Program-made: the position numbers and the translations under genes | In this document: positions 11,487 to 23,832 of the stretch, in pieces | How the letters are laid out: every line of letters starts with the position of its first letter | Numbering within the stretch: the first letter of the stretch is position 1 | Assembly: GCA_037447655.1 (NCBI GenBank) | Contig: JBBHKE010001268.1 | Coordinates: 1-52,660 of the forward strand | Origin: Zygnema cylindricum | Taxonomy: Eukaryota; Streptophyta; Zygnematophyceae; Zygnematales; Zygnemataceae | DNA length: 52,660 nucleotides | Direction: 5' to 3' | Notes under the pieces: model-generated | What the model saw: only the letters and a program-made list of their open reading frames with translations | Database searches by the model: none | What the model was told of the DNA's origin: nothing

Positions 11487-12718
11487 CCCAGCGTGTAACA
11501 ATGAAATTGTTAACTAAGTGTGTGATAATTATATAGGTCGACAAAGCCTGTGACATCTGTCAACGTCTACAATCTGTTTTGGCACACATTTTTTTTTAGC
11601 TTTTTGGAACGTCGTAAGACGCATCTTATTTTTTGAACCGTTTTGGTACGTCGCATGTCTTTGCGTGACATCGTAGATATACAACCTTCCAGCCATGGTT
11701 GAACAAGGTGCTTTTGCGTTTTCCTCTCCTAATCATTCGCCATGAATAGACATGGAATTCTAGAGGACCATGCAAAACAAAAAAAAAACAAAAATTGGGC
11801 GCGTTTGTTGGATTTTTCCTAGCGTGACTTGGTTTGCGCAAGTGCGCCCGCCCTCACCGTTGTGCCTTCCTCCACTAGAGCTGCGAAGTTGTGATGTTTG
11901 GAGTGAAAGAGAGGCAAGGTGAGACAGGCGCGAGCTATAGTGGCGTCTTCACAAATTTTTAAACTTTTCGTGAAATGGCATTGTAGCCTTGAGACTTGCA
12001 AAACAAAATCGATACACGATGCAAGCACACAAAAGCAAAAAACCGTGTACTTTTTTTGTGTCAAATAACTCTGAATTTTTTTTGACACATGCGAATATGT
12101 TTTTTTGTTTTCGAAAGGGATGTTACTTTATTTAAAACACATCATACGTACGGCTGTGTATTTCGTACTAAAAAATTCGTATCGCGGGGTAGGAAAACTT
12201 TTCAAAACCCCCCAACCCACTCCGTTGAGCCCCTCTCCCTCCACCCACCGGGAAGATGTGTCTGTTTTGGGTGGTTATCGGTTATCAGTACCGATACATC
12301 AACATTAGCAAGGGATAACCACAATTAGTTGAGCCCATTATCGAAAACGATAACTGATATGATGGTTATCATACATGTCGTAGATGAGTTATTCACGGAT
12401 ATACTGCATAACATAAAATTGGATGTAATTTCCTTTAGTGTAGCAGCTTTTGTTTGTGCCCACGTAATCAACGTTATAACGTGTGGGAACACATTCGTGC
12501 TCTTTCCTATTGTTGAAATTTATGTATTTTCTAGTTCTGTATTGGAAAAATAAATAGAGTGTTGGAAAAAGGCAATTAATAATTCACTTATATATTTTAG
12601 TTAGAATGTAAAGAGAGAGAAAGAGAGGACCAAAGGTAGGCCATGCCTGATGCTTCATTTAGAAGGAGGCAGAATGAATTAGAAGGTATTTTACTAGTTT
12701 TAGTACAATAGTGGATCT
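11487..12718. other. Intergenic DNA, no gene recognised
   Basis: Only short reading frames without recognisable domains are present. Around 12270-12375 there is a loose inverted similarity (GGTTATCGGTTATCAG against GATAACTGATATGATGG) that may be a decayed element. Confidence 0.35.
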
Positions 12719-12790
12719 CGCCGGATTTGAACCAGGGTCTGCAAATTACTATGAAGACCCTTATCCATTAAGGCACTGACGAAACGATAC
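12718..12790 (-). pseudogene. tRNA-like sequence (tRNA pseudogene or SINE head)
   Basis: Read on the minus strand there is a D-arm-like block (TGCCTTAATGGATAAGGG), a 6-bp stem GGGTCT/AGACCC where the anticodon arm should be, and a good T-arm with B-box GGTTCAAATCC. The 5' and 3' acceptor strands do not pair properly and there is no convincing anticodon loop. It therefore looks like a decayed tRNA or the head of a tRNA-derived SINE. Confidence 0.5.
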
Positions 12791-13554
12791 ACATGATATG
12801 TTTCGCGCAAATATATCTATTGATCTAAAGGACTAATTCGCAGCAGACTAACGAAAACGCGCATTAATCAATTCATGCATGGAAGCGAATCAAAGTCGTA
12901 TAAATACAACTGATCGGACGACCACCATTACAACCGCCACACACAATAAGCTTTAGACGACCTTTGGGGATAACCTCACGCGGTGCCACGTGGCGCCACA
13001 TTATTTGATATCGGAGAAGATGAGAGGAGGAACCATGGCTCCCGATTTGGCAAATGCCACCTTGTAGATCATGTCGTACAATGGTCGTACAATAAGTTCA
13101 TCGCCCATCGTACCTTCTTGTACTATATAGTGTTCCTATTAGACTAGGGTTTAGTAGTAGGTAGTTGTGAGTAGGCAGACCAAGACTTAGTGATATTTAG
13201 GTACCTCTCTCTAAAAGAGCTTGTAACTATAATGGTTACCTTTGACCAGCCATAACTTAATGTTCGGGTGAGAAAATTCAGTGATTCTTTTTGCTGCTGA
13301 CTCAGGGGAGTCCAAGCTGCACAGGGGTGTAGTTGGTCTGAGTCTTTGCGTGCGAGGGTGGCACTTATTCAGTGGGAAAGTCAAAGTGGGGAATATTGTC
13401 CAAAACACATATTCAAGCTTTGCATTATGTGGTGGAACTGAGCACATAGAAGGTCTTCTCTTCACAGGGGTGAAAGTGTATTGGGGTTCTGATTTTCAAG
13501 GGATCATTCATTTGGGTTTATATCAACTTAGAGTCGGCACTATCTAGATTAGCT

Positions 13555-13965
13555 TCTTTTGCATCTTCGAATTCTTTGTGCAATGGAGCCCTTCCATACG
13601 AAAATGGTTGGTTTTCAAATCTTTGACTATTTTAGAGATTTGATCGTCAACTTAAGGAACCACTCAAATCAGAACATGTATGTAAAAACTTGTTTACACA
13701 CGATAAGCGATGTAACCGAAGCCTCTGTAATACATAAATTTTGCTGCCCGTTCTATTACAGAGACCTCTTGATGTAACCATACTCGTCTTACATTTTGCG
13801 GCGTCTACCTTTAAGTCATGGAACGAAAATCACATCGTACGTGGCGTATCAGACAATTTGTCCTTTTCTCTAAAATAACATATTATATAAAATATAAAAT
13901 ATTAAATTTTAAAAAATACTGTATATCGCGATGATTTATGTTGGTCCCGGCCGTCGAATATGTGA
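13555..13965 (-). mobile_element. Fragment of hAT-like element B, reversed
   Basis: The stretch is the reverse complement of the interior of element B: the part around 10420-10600 joined directly to that around 9218-9358. It lacks A2, giving a second instance of element B without the nested insertion. Both ends of the element are missing. Confidence 0.7.
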
Positions 13966-14159
13966 ACACACACTTTCGCGGCTACCCTAAAAGCATGGGA
14001 AACTATATCGATTTCTTAACTCTAACAGCGATTCACGGTGTACTTTCAACCTTTTTCTAGAAATTCCGTACATTATATCCGTACATTACATCCGTACACG
14101 AAAAGTATACGAAATTTACGAAAAGTTCAAAAAACCCTAAAAAGAATGCATAATCGTAA

Positions 14160-14405
14160 AAAAATCAAAATTTTAACGAATGAAACCTCTATGGGTTTTT
14201 GACGGTTATTAGGGTTTTAAGGTTTTTAGGGTTTATTAGGATTTTTAGGGTTTTCTAGGGTTTTAGGTTTTAGGGTTTTTTAAAGGTCTAGAGGACCCTT
14301 CCAGGGCTGATGCGTTAGAGATAAATAATTACGAAGACAAAATTAAAACATACATAGGGTTTTTGAGGGTTATTAGGGTTATTAGGGTTTTTAGGGTTTT
14401 TGGTC
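14160..14405. repeat. Degenerate telomere-type repeat (TTTAGGG / TTTTAGGG)
   Basis: Two clusters (14200-14280 and 14355-14402) of imperfect TTTAGGG, TTTTTAGGG and TTATTAGGG units are separated by about 75 bases of other sequence. The unit resembles plant and green-algal telomere repeats, but spacing is irregular, so this is an interstitial or low-complexity relic. Confidence 0.6.
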
Positions 14406-14879
14406 AGTGCTGAGTTGCTAGCTCATGTGAGAGGAATTGGTCGACCTATGACCATATTCACTCTAAGAAAAGGAATAGGCTGACACCTAAACGAGCCAAT
14501 GATTTGGTCTGGGTTTTTAGCAACCTCAGGTTATTATTACACCTCAGGTTATTATTACACCTCAGGCTGCCTCGCCGCTGGTTTTTTCACTTTTTCCGTA
14601 TTTGTAGGTTTTTGAATATTTGAATTTGAAAAGTCAAAGTATGGTACGCATTTTATTAACTCTTCAAAAGCGTTTGATTCGTACCGTACGTAGTATTCGT
14701 TACTGTACAGTAATGTAGTTTATACCGTGCGTAATATGCGCACGAGACATCTATGTTTCACGCGCTGTTGTTCAAATCGTTCGATTTTTTCCTTTTTTCC
14801 GATTGAAACGTATAATTCGTGACTGTTGAAAAAATCGCAAAAAATCGCGATATACTATCTGTCCGGTAAACTGAACGAC

Positions 14880-15115
14880 TAATTTACGGAAACTGTACGG
14901 TATTTAACGATAACTGTACGTTTCTGTACGGTAAATGTACGAAACTTGACGAAAAGATACGCTGCACTTCGTAGTACTTTATGTCCGGGAGAAGTGTACG
15001 GAATTGTACAAAAAATGTACGGAATATTACGAAAAGATACGGGAAATGTACGAAAAATGTACAAACTGCGGTACATGTAAAATTCATTTTTGTTTATATG
15101 TACGGAATAGTACGG
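14880..15115. repeat. Degenerate TGTACGGAA-type repeat
   Basis: Irregularly spaced units such as CTGTACGGTA, AATGTACGAAA and AATGTACGGAA recur about fifteen times. Reading frames here on either strand are artefacts of the repeat. Confidence 0.6.
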
Positions 15116-15279
15116 ATGAAATTTCATTAACGATTTTTACGATTTTTTCAAAACGTTCAATGCGTTCGTTACGTATAATTCGACGCGATTGAATCGTTCG
15201 CACTAAACGGTGTGAACAACTATGGTTTCACGGTGTAGTGATAACCCGAGAAAAATTCGCCCTAACGTTATATGAAAGC

Positions 15280-15487
15280 TTGTAATGTTTTTTTCGCCAC
15301 TCAAACCATCTTTTCTCCGTACTCATTTGTCGGATTGTAGATCTGACGGTTGCGATTGAAAGATAAGATTCTCAGCTTCCGATTGGCTGTCTCAAATTGA
15401 AAATCCGACAAATGTGTACGGAGAAAAGATGTTTTAAGTGGCGAAAAAACTATTAATACTACAATAATAGCGATACACGGCGTACTG
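15280..15487. mobile_element. MITE, family 1
   Basis: It contains the typical arm (TTTTTTTCGCCACTC, CTTTTCTCCGTACTCA) and inverted partner (TGTGTACGGAGAAAAGATG, AAGTGGCGAAAA) ending in GCGATACACGGCGTA. It lies about 160 bases upstream of the PAAT-like start codon and may overlap its promoter. Confidence 0.8.
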
Positions 15488-15648
15488 TACGAACTTTCCT
15501 TTCAGAATTAGGGTTTCAGTATTAGGGTGAATTCTTCTCGTCTATTTTTAATTTTTCCCTGTGATATGTTTCTAGGGTTTTTGTTTTCCCTTCCGTGCAC
15601 TCTCTGAACCCTTGATTTGAAACCCTAGGGTTTGAAACTTTCGAGGCA

Positions 15649-16671
15649 ATGTTTGTGGAGGTTGACCTATCTGCCACGTGGCAGGTGGAGAGCGGCGAAT
15701 TGCAGGATACTGTACACATGACATGCCTGCGGAGTCTTCCACGTGGCATTCGTCCATTGGTTCTTTCAAGAAGAGAGGGAGGCGGTTCCTGCGAGATCAC
15801 AGGTGCGCTTAACCCTAACCCTAAAAAAACATTAAAGCACACTAAAAGAAGTATGAAAACCTAGCTGTATTTTTATTAATTTTGTTTTTATTCTTTTTTT
15901 CCTTTCTAATAAATACAATGGAAGGAATTTTATGAGCCAAGGGTGATAACAATGTCACCTTTTTAAGAACTCTTAATATGCATTGAAATTTCTAAACCTA
16001 AATGAGTTTTAATTGAAATGCAAACCCTAGGAAATGCACACTTATGTACTTCCATATCTTTAATTATTTTATATAGCACTTTTTTTTAATACTTTTATAT
16101 TTTTAGTGGTTCCATATCTTTGAGACTTCCATTTCTCTTCAAGGGCAAAAAAATAATAATCTTTTCTCTTCAAACCCTAACAATCTTTAAAAACGAGCTT
16201 TAATTCATCTTTTTTTTTTATTTGATTTGATTTGATTTGATTTGTTTCGTTTGTTTTGAATTTCTCATAGATTATATGAAATCCCTCGTGAGAAAATCCA
16301 TTCCTTGTCTCGGCTTCTATGTTCCTTCTCCCTCCCTCTCCCTCCCTCCCTCCCTCTCCTCCTCTCCCTCCTCTCCATCCTCTCCTCTCTCTCTCCTCTC
16401 CTCTCTCCTCCTTCTCCTCTCTTCCTCTCCCTCCTCCTCTCTCTCTCCTCCTCCTCTCTTCCTTCCTCTCTCCCTCCTTCCCTCCTCCCCCCTCCCCTCT
16501 TTCCCCCCTCTCCACTTTCCTTCTCCACCATCCACCTGTTCCCCCTCTCTTTCTTCTCCTTCATCCTCTGTCCTTGATCTTCCCTCATATGTTGCTATCC
16601 TCCTCTCCATTCCCTCCTCTCCTCCTCTCCATCTCTTCCTCCTCTCTCTCTTCCTCTTCTCTCCTCTTCCC

Positions 16672-16702
<31 letters not shown>

Positions 16703-18754
16703 CCCGTCTGTCTCTCTCTCACCCATACACTAAATCTGTATAATACGCCTCCATATTATGGAGAAACCACATATAGTGTTTCCAATGGTTTTCGCACTTT
16801 TGGAGTATGGATAAAATATCGATTGCCTCAATCTTCTTTTGCCATGTCCAAACCTATTTTGTCATTTTCTTTATCCCAAACTGTCCAAAACCGTTTTTTA
16901 TCCAGCCATCCAATTTTCCCTTTTTGATGCCTGTTTCCATCTCGACATTTCCTCTATGTCTTTTTCTCCTCTATTTTGTCTTTTTCTTCTCCTACATCTT
17001 GTCTTTTAATTTCTCTCATAGTTGTCCTTTTCCTACTCTTGATTTTTTTTCGTTTTTGTCCCTCTCCTATATTTTGTCTTTTTGCAGTATCTTTTGAGCT
17101 GCATCATTGTCTCGTGTCTTCGGTTACTGTTTGGAGCTCTGCGAAAACCGTTGAGATTTACGGAAAACCGTGGAACGGCCGTGATTCTGAATACATGTGT
17201 ACATTGAAGGGCAGCCCTCTTTCCACTAGTTCAAAACAGTTTATAGATTGGAATAAGCAAGATGACAGTACTTTACTTATGCTAGAAAACAGTAACTTAC
17301 AAACACTGTCTGGTCAAGGTAGTAAAGTAAAATCGAGTCTGGATTTCTCTGACGCATCGAAAGAAGAACAAGAAATCAATACCTCACTAACTGATTCTGA
17401 TCAGGATTGTAGAAAGACTCTTAGCTCAGAATTTTCGAAAAGTGATAGAGATCAACAAATTGATATTTTGCAAACTCCTCCCTTTGATGAAAACGATAAA
17501 CGTATGTCTGTCAATTTAGAGTTTTCTGACACATCAACAAAGCATGAAACAAATACCAAGCAACCTGATTCTGAACAAAATGACAAAGTAAAAGTGCTTT
17601 TGAATGTTTCGGATCCTTCTTTAACCACTAAAAAACAATCGCAACAGAATACTGAAAAGAGTGATGTTCCAAAACAAGAATTACCAAAGGAATTGTCCCC
17701 ATCTAACCTGGAAACAAACGAAGATGGAGCCTCTGTTATTATTGAAGACCTCACAAAAAGAAAATGTGAAGAAAAATCAAATGTTTCACTGTTTCAAAAC
17801 ACTTTATATGAAGCGAAATCAAAACTGAGCAGGATCGATCCATGGTCTCAAACAACAGTCAAACTTCTCTCACTCGAGGGGGATAAGACAAAAGCTCAAA
17901 TCCTTTCCATTCATTTGGAAGTGACACGTGGTCCTCCCAAATCTGCTTTGCCTTTCACTCCTCTCCCTCCTTTGGTCAATTTCCGTCAAAACCCTAATGC
18001 TAGCTCTAACCCTCTTTTTAATCTTAACCCAAACCCTAATTTAGAAATGAAGCCAGGCTTGTTAAATGACAGAGGAAAGCTACAAAGCGAAATTGGAAAA
18101 CATCTCTTGGGAAATAATTCATTAAGTTCCTTTCTCCCTCTTTTATCGCAAAACCCAAATTTGACAATGTCAAATTTATCGTCTTTTTTGAGCTCTTCAC
18201 AGTATGGGGGAAAGGGAGAGGTGGGAGCTCTATCAGATGCTTTTGCTGCGATCCAATCAAAAGGCGGGGGGGGAGGAGGGATGCAAATGGAACAATTGTC
18301 GAAGATTGCACAAAAAATTTTGAAGTACGGAGGTGAGAAAGGAGAGGAAGGAGAAAGTCGGGAAAGGACTTTCTCTGGAGCTTTTATGAAAGCCGGTTTT
18401 CAAAATGGTACTCTCCTTAATGAGGGAGAAAGGGAAGGAACAACAGAAGATAGAGGAAAGCAAGTTGCGAAACTGAGATTTGAAGAAACTCAGGTAAAAA
18501 TCAGAAAAGACGAAGATGGTAAGAAAAGTAAAGAGGAAGAAACGGAGAGTTTTGCTCATTTTAGCAAAGAAATGTTGATTGGTTTGGAAAAAGTTTACAG
18601 CAAATTGGAACGATTGGAAAGTGTCTGCGAACGAATTGAAAATAGAATGGAAAGCAACTTGAAAGCCATGGATTCTCGGATACAATTGTTGGAACAACAT
18701 GTGAGAATTGGAAATTCAAAAGGGGGCACAACTGAAGACAATCGAAAGGCTTAA
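15649..18754 (+). CDS. PAAT: PAAT/C10orf88-like protein, two exons, 606 residues
   Basis: Exon 1 is 15649-15802 (donor CACAG/GTGCGC). Exon 2 is 17088-18754 (acceptor TTTTTGCAG) and ends at TAA. Both phases agree. Exon 1 ends LSRREGGGSCEIT and continues VSFELHHCLVSSVTVW, then SSAKTVEIYGKPW and EYMCTLKG. This matches the order in animal PAAT: a beta-rich N-terminal domain with a motif of the type ARTMEVYxGEEYxGT. Later come VKLLSLEGDKTKAQILSIHL and a C-terminal helical segment (LERLESVCERIENRMESNLK), both with counterparts in PAAT. The middle is a low-complexity Ser/Asp/Lys/Glu-rich linker with a Gly run, making the protein longer than human PAAT (about 445). Human PAAT is reported to associate with mitochondrial ABC transporters; whether that holds here is inference. 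The likeness rests on recalled family patterns. Confidence 0.7.
15803..17087 (+). other. Intron 1 of the PAAT-like gene, CT-rich
   Basis: The 1285-base intron carries a pyrimidine tract of TCC/TCTCC repeats at 16320-16725, including a (TC)n run near 16676-16702. Its last 130 bases hold several copies of an ATTTTGTCTTTT word before the acceptor. Long Ser/Leu/Pro frames and Arg/Glu/Gly frames on the other strand come from this tract. Confidence 0.8.
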
Positions 18755-18794
18755 TCGAGTTCAGTGGAGATCAATTTGGACGATTCGAATTGGT

Positions 18795-18958
18795 GATGGA
18801 AATGCGCGAAATGGAGCAATTGAAGGAAACGGGGGAAATGGAGGAGATGAAGGAAAATGGGGGAGAATGGAGGAATTGAAGGAGATGGGAGAAATGGGGG
18901 AAATGGGGGAAATGGGGGGGAATGGGGGAGTTGAAGGAAATGGGGGACGGAGAAGAAA
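18795..18958 (+). repeat. G-rich minisatellite downstream of the PAAT-like stop codon
   Basis: Units such as GAAATGGGGGAAATGG and GAGGAATTGAAGGA repeat directly after the stop codon, probably inside the 3' UTR. Four or more G runs lie close together, so quadruplex folding is possible. The duplicate at 25790-26012 is about 60 bases longer with changed units. Confidence 0.8.
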
Positions 18959-19220
18959 GGACGTAAATCAAGTAGACAATTACAAGTGGCAATATTTTTC
19001 TGCAAATACTGGGTTGAGCTTTTGAAGGTAAACTTCACTGCCCATCGCCATTAGAGTTCATAACTCTATTTCGAGTGAGGGTTTTTTTATTACCCAAAAG
19101 GATGATTTAATGTTAATGACATTATTAGTTTCAGTGGTCCATCATAGCTCATTGGTCCATAAGGAACTATGTTGCGAAAAATAATTTAATGTAGTTATTA
19201 TACTAAATCTGCATTAAAGC

Positions 19221-19444
19221 TACACTGCCCATCATTATTAGAGTTGAACATTTTTCGGGCAGTCAAAAGTACTTTTTCTCTTTACGCAGTTTTCCGATTT
19301 TCAATCGTGACATCACGATGGAAGGGTAAGATCGTTACCTTTCGATCGGTTGCCTCAGAACAAAAATTTCCATTGGTTGACCACAGAGAAAAATTATTTT
19401 GACTGCCCGAAAAATGTTAAACTCTAATAACGATGGTCGGTGTA
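19221..19444. mobile_element. MITE, family 3 (224 bp), copy A
   Basis: TA-flanked ends CACTGCCCATCATTATTAG and the inverse of CGATGGTCGGTG, with inner arms CATTTTTCGGGCAGTCAAAA and its inverse. It is related to family 1 in layout but not in arm sequence. A stray end of the same family (CACTGCCCATCGCCATTAG) lies near 19038. Confidence 0.8.
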
Positions 19445-21043
19445 GTATTTCACTAACTCGAATAGTGAAGGAAGGTGTAGTATTTCTGACTTCCATTTTA
19501 AAGACCCAAAAAGAAAACTGAAAAAAAAACACTTAAAACCAAATAAATTTCAATTTTCTCCTACGGCATAACAACCAGTCTTCAGTTTCTATGTTTGAGC
19601 TAATGCAATTGAGAATTTTTCGCGCAAAGTAAAATAATTATTAATCCTTACTAAAACCATATCATCTTAACCCAAACAACTTTACTAGGCAAATTACTGC
19701 TATTATTATTAGTTGAGGAATAATGAAGCCAGTAAGTAGTGTTGCATTGACCCAAACGATCAAATGTTTAACCTCTTATATAAACGTTTAAATACTTTAA
19801 CTATAGCTGCAGGATGTATGTTTGTTAGAGGGAATATTTTGAATTTTTTTTTATACTCGTTTGACTCTAATCTAATAGCTGTACTCTGTTATATTTTTAT
19901 TTATTTTTGCAGGCTTTCAGATAAAAACAAAATTGTACTTTTGTTTCCGTGGTCTAATTTAGGTTAATGACCATTTAAATCTTTAATAAAAAAAAACCGC
20001 AAAAACCGTAAAACTGAAAAGCTAAAAAAACCTAAAAGCACAAGGAAACTCTATTAACTTTAGAAACTCTTAGAAACCTTAAAAACCGAGAACTCCAAAA
20101 TCCTAAAACCCTTACCAAAAACCTAAGCAACTTGGGAAAAAACAAATTGAGGTCGAAGAAAAAAAGGTGGAATGAACAATGAGAGTTTAAAGAAAAAAGA
20201 AGGAAAAAAAAAAAAAAGGATATCTTTTGGGCACAAAAAATTTCCTTTACCCTTTTTCCTTTAAATGTCATTTTTTTTTTGGAGACTTCGTGGAGGAGCC
20301 TGTAGATAGAAAAAAGAGGGCAAGTGTAAAAAGTTTATTCGAATTAAAAACATGTGCACAATGTTGTTGTTGTTTTTATTTTTTTATTTTTTTTTGTCTT
20401 TACAATTTGTAGTCAATTTTACTTTGGTCATTCGATAATGACATTTTTTTGTACCTTTTTTTGGTTGAATTGAACCGAAAAAAAAGTGAATTTCATAATG
20501 TGGTTCCTAACTTTTAAGTTTTTTTATAAATTATACTCCTGTCTACATCTCTTTAAAGTTAAAAAAAAAAAAAAGTTGAATATTTGCAGTATAACATATT
20601 AAAAATGTGTTTCTTTGTGGCTTTAAATTTGTAGGCGAAGTTTTTTGTTTGGGTTTTTTAGCGAGTTATGAATATGTTTCTATGACTTTCAAGGAAAATA
20701 AGTATTATTTGATTATACAAAAATAATTATCTTATAAAAAAGAGTACAATGGGAGTGCACCGAAGTACAAAGGTATAACAAAAGGCAAAATATAGGTGAT
20801 TGTAAAATAAAGTGGTCTCCACTAATTTGCAAAAATACCAATAGAGATACTCGACAATGAAATGCACAATTAACTGAAAACCGAAAACCGAAAACCGAAA
20901 ACGGAAAAAGGAAAAAACGGAAAACGGAAAACCGAAAACCTAAATGATAAAAGAAGATCGAAGAGCGTATAACTCAATAATCATTCCAGCACTTCACAAC
21001 TTTAATGTACCCCCACTCGAAAGTCCTAACCATAAAACGCCAC

Positions 21044-21080
<37 letters not shown>

Positions 21081-21239
21081 ACCTCGTGTACCTCTGTAGA
21101 AGTGTATCGAGTCGTAGTCTTTCTTCTCTTTCCACCTTTGATTTTGTCTCGTCTCTTTCTGCCTTCCATGAAAAAACGGAAAAAATAAATAAAATAGAAG
21201 GTGTCCTACACAATATATTTGGCAAAAAAAAAAAAAAAC

Positions 21240-22200
21240 CCGACTTCATTCAAAAGCAAGATGGTAAACCATCTGAGTCCATGGGAACAAAAAGGGGCGG
21301 CAATGCCAAAACTGAAAAACTAACTGTAAAACTACATGTGAAGGAAAGCACGCAAAAAGTAAAAGCAAGCCGAAAGAAACGAACAAACAAAAAAAAGACA
21401 GGTAAAACAAAGGCACCCAATAGAGTAATAACCTCCAAAGGAAAGACCCAATAGAGTGCGTAAACCAAATGACCTATCCAAACTCAACACAACTAACGAT
21501 CTAAGAAAAGGAATCTTGTAAGTCCCTGCAGGCCGAGGGAGCACATTGAGGGAGTTTAGGAACACGCCGACGATACATAACCGCAATAAGATGATTGTTC
21601 TCCTTTGGTAAGATGATTCTTCTATAAAGAAAGATGGCAGGATAAATTAAAAAGCACGATGGTAAACCATCTGAGTCCAAGGGTACAAAAGGGGTGGCAT
21701 GGCCAAAACTGAAAAACTACAATAAAAAACAAAGAGAGCGATGGGAACACAAAAAAAAGGAAACAAACAACGAGGAAAATAAAAGCACCCAAACTCAAAA
21801 CGAAAAGCACGGCAACTCACAAAACCAAAACTACAACCCCAACCCTAAATAAATTAAATATCTATGAAAAGTATAAAGGAAGATAGAAGCCTGCACTCGT
21901 TGTAAAGCCACAAATAAACGTTGACAATCAAAAAAAAGTTAAGGAGACTGAAGCAGGAGAGCTCCCAGGTCCATGACGCTGGAACGAGTGTCAACCATGG
22001 GCATGGAGAAACTTGTCCAAAGCAACACACAACCAAATATCTTGACGGCCATCGGAATAAAGTCATCCATGGGATCTCGATGTGCATAATTCTGCTCCTT
22101 CTTAGACGCGTCACGGGTATCCGCCCCAACATGCCGAGCCACTTGGCTTGAAACGACTGTATCCGAGGTAGGGTTCGCCAAAACAATGTCACCAACTAGG
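21240..22200 (-). mobile_element. Decayed LINE-like (non-LTR retrotransposon) fragment, copy A
   Basis: Minus-strand frames around 22195-21854 contain VLANPTSDTVV, DPMDDFIPMAV and a decayed form of the QRLSVALQRVQAS block. This motif order is that of the region after the reverse transcriptase in LINE-like polyproteins of plants and algae. Frameshifts break it. The left part repeats a block beginning GATGGTAAACCATCTGAGTC (21259 and 21659). No reverse transcriptase core is present. Confidence 0.5.
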
Positions 22201-22364
22201 GGACGTGCACCATCAAGTAGTACAATATCAAGCCGACTAAAAAACCATACAAAACCCTAAACTTAACAAGAATAATATGGGAAGCCTCCTGACAAATAGA
22301 AAATCCCCCCACAAAAGCGATAGTCACAATGGTTTCACGAATAGTGTTGTGAGCCTCAAACAAC

Positions 22365-22840
22365 TTGCACTCTTGGGAGCAATGTAGCGAATTGAAACAA
22401 ATCAGGCTCAAGAACACGGTCACACGAGCAACGAAAGGAGCCAAGAAAAGGTGTACAAGGGAAGCTCCAGCAATTTTTAGTGGTTTATTGATAGCTCATA
22501 AATCCAAACAAAGTATGGTTGTGGCTCAGGTCCCTCAGCATGTTGGCGTGGTTAGGTCATTTTTTTTCGATTGTTTGGGTGTTTTTTCAATTGAGCTTTT
22601 TTAACTGTTTGACTTCTCTGCTTTGGCCGACTTCCTTGGCATTTGTGGTCGACGATATTCCGAGAGGAGGGTGTCCTCACGAACTTTCCCTTTTTTTTAT
22701 TTTTTAATCGCTAGCGCTTATCTATTACTTTATACAGCTTTCATTATTCTTTGGTCCTTAGTTCCCCCTCAATATGGATCGCCCTCAATATGTTCCTCCG
22801 GGCTTGGGAGATTTACGACACCACACCCAAAGTGATTTTT
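22365..22840 (+). mobile_element. LINE-like fragment in the opposite orientation, copy A
   Basis: Plus-strand frames echo the minus-strand fragment: VVAQVPQHVGVV corresponds to VVSSQVARHVG, and the stretch at 22700-22835 corresponds to the end of the element near 31800-31960. The two fragments form a head-to-head decayed pair. Confidence 0.45.
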
Positions 22841-23832
22841 CCTTTTGTTGTTGTTTTTGTTGTTTGGTAGGATATTTTGTGTTGTTGTTGGTTTAATGTG
22901 TTTGTTATCTTTTTTCGTGTACTTTTTTTTATTTGCCCTTCTATGTGTTTCCATTTTTTTTTTCTTTATATTAGGTGTGCTTCTCCTCGTGTTTGGTTTA
23001 TCTTGTCGTTTTTGGCCGTTCATTTCCTTTATATCTATTGTATTTAGATGATTTACCACCATAATTTCTTAACAAAACTATTGGTAATGTGATGGTGTAC
23101 CTTTTTTTCCAACATGTGAAATATCCTCGCTATTTGTTTGTGTGTACTACCTTCTCTATGCATACAAGAACTGTAGTATAAAATGTCAAAAGTTGAAATA
23201 TGTAATGGCGCTTCTCAAGCAAATTTACATTCTTTACAATGCAATTTCAATTATTTTGTTGTTTCGTGAGTGGTTGGAAGTTAATGGCTAGCAAATTTCC
23301 TAAATATTATCGGCATCTCGATTATCGACGATTAATAGGTAACACAATTATTTGTGCCGCTTAGGTCAATTTTTGTCTCCCATTTTCTCTTGATCTACCT
23401 TTTGGTTTCTGTACACCTTATCCTTTTTAGGGTTTTTTTTTTCATTTTTTTTCTTTTGAGGGTGGATTCGAGCGTTAGGAATGTACACTAGGCTCAAAGT
23501 TTAATTTGTAACTCAATTTTCTTCACAACTCTTAAAAAAATATGTTTCATAAGCAATGCTTCCCCAACCTTTCTCGATTCTCATGTCGATTTTGTATTTT
23601 CGACAGGATAATGTCACCCAATGAGATTCTTACCGCACACACATTTCCCTTTTGTCACGATTAATTATTTTTTCTCCTTTAGTTTTTTACGACCACCTCG
23701 TCTGCATCTCTAATTTGACCATCTAATTTGTTGGTCAGTGGGGCTTTTTTGATTGAGAATTGGGGTCCATAATTTGTATTCAAAGATCTTTTCTCATATT
23801 GGTCGAGAAGTTGGGAGTAATTGCTATGGCAC

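Noticed and set aside
12718-12790. Functional tRNA gene
   Set aside because: The acceptor strands do not pair and there is no proper anticodon loop; only the T-arm and a D-arm-like block are good.
16177-16927. Ser/Leu/Pro frames and Arg/Glu/Gly frames of up to 202 codons
   Set aside because: Products of the CT-rich tract in intron 1 of the PAAT-like gene.
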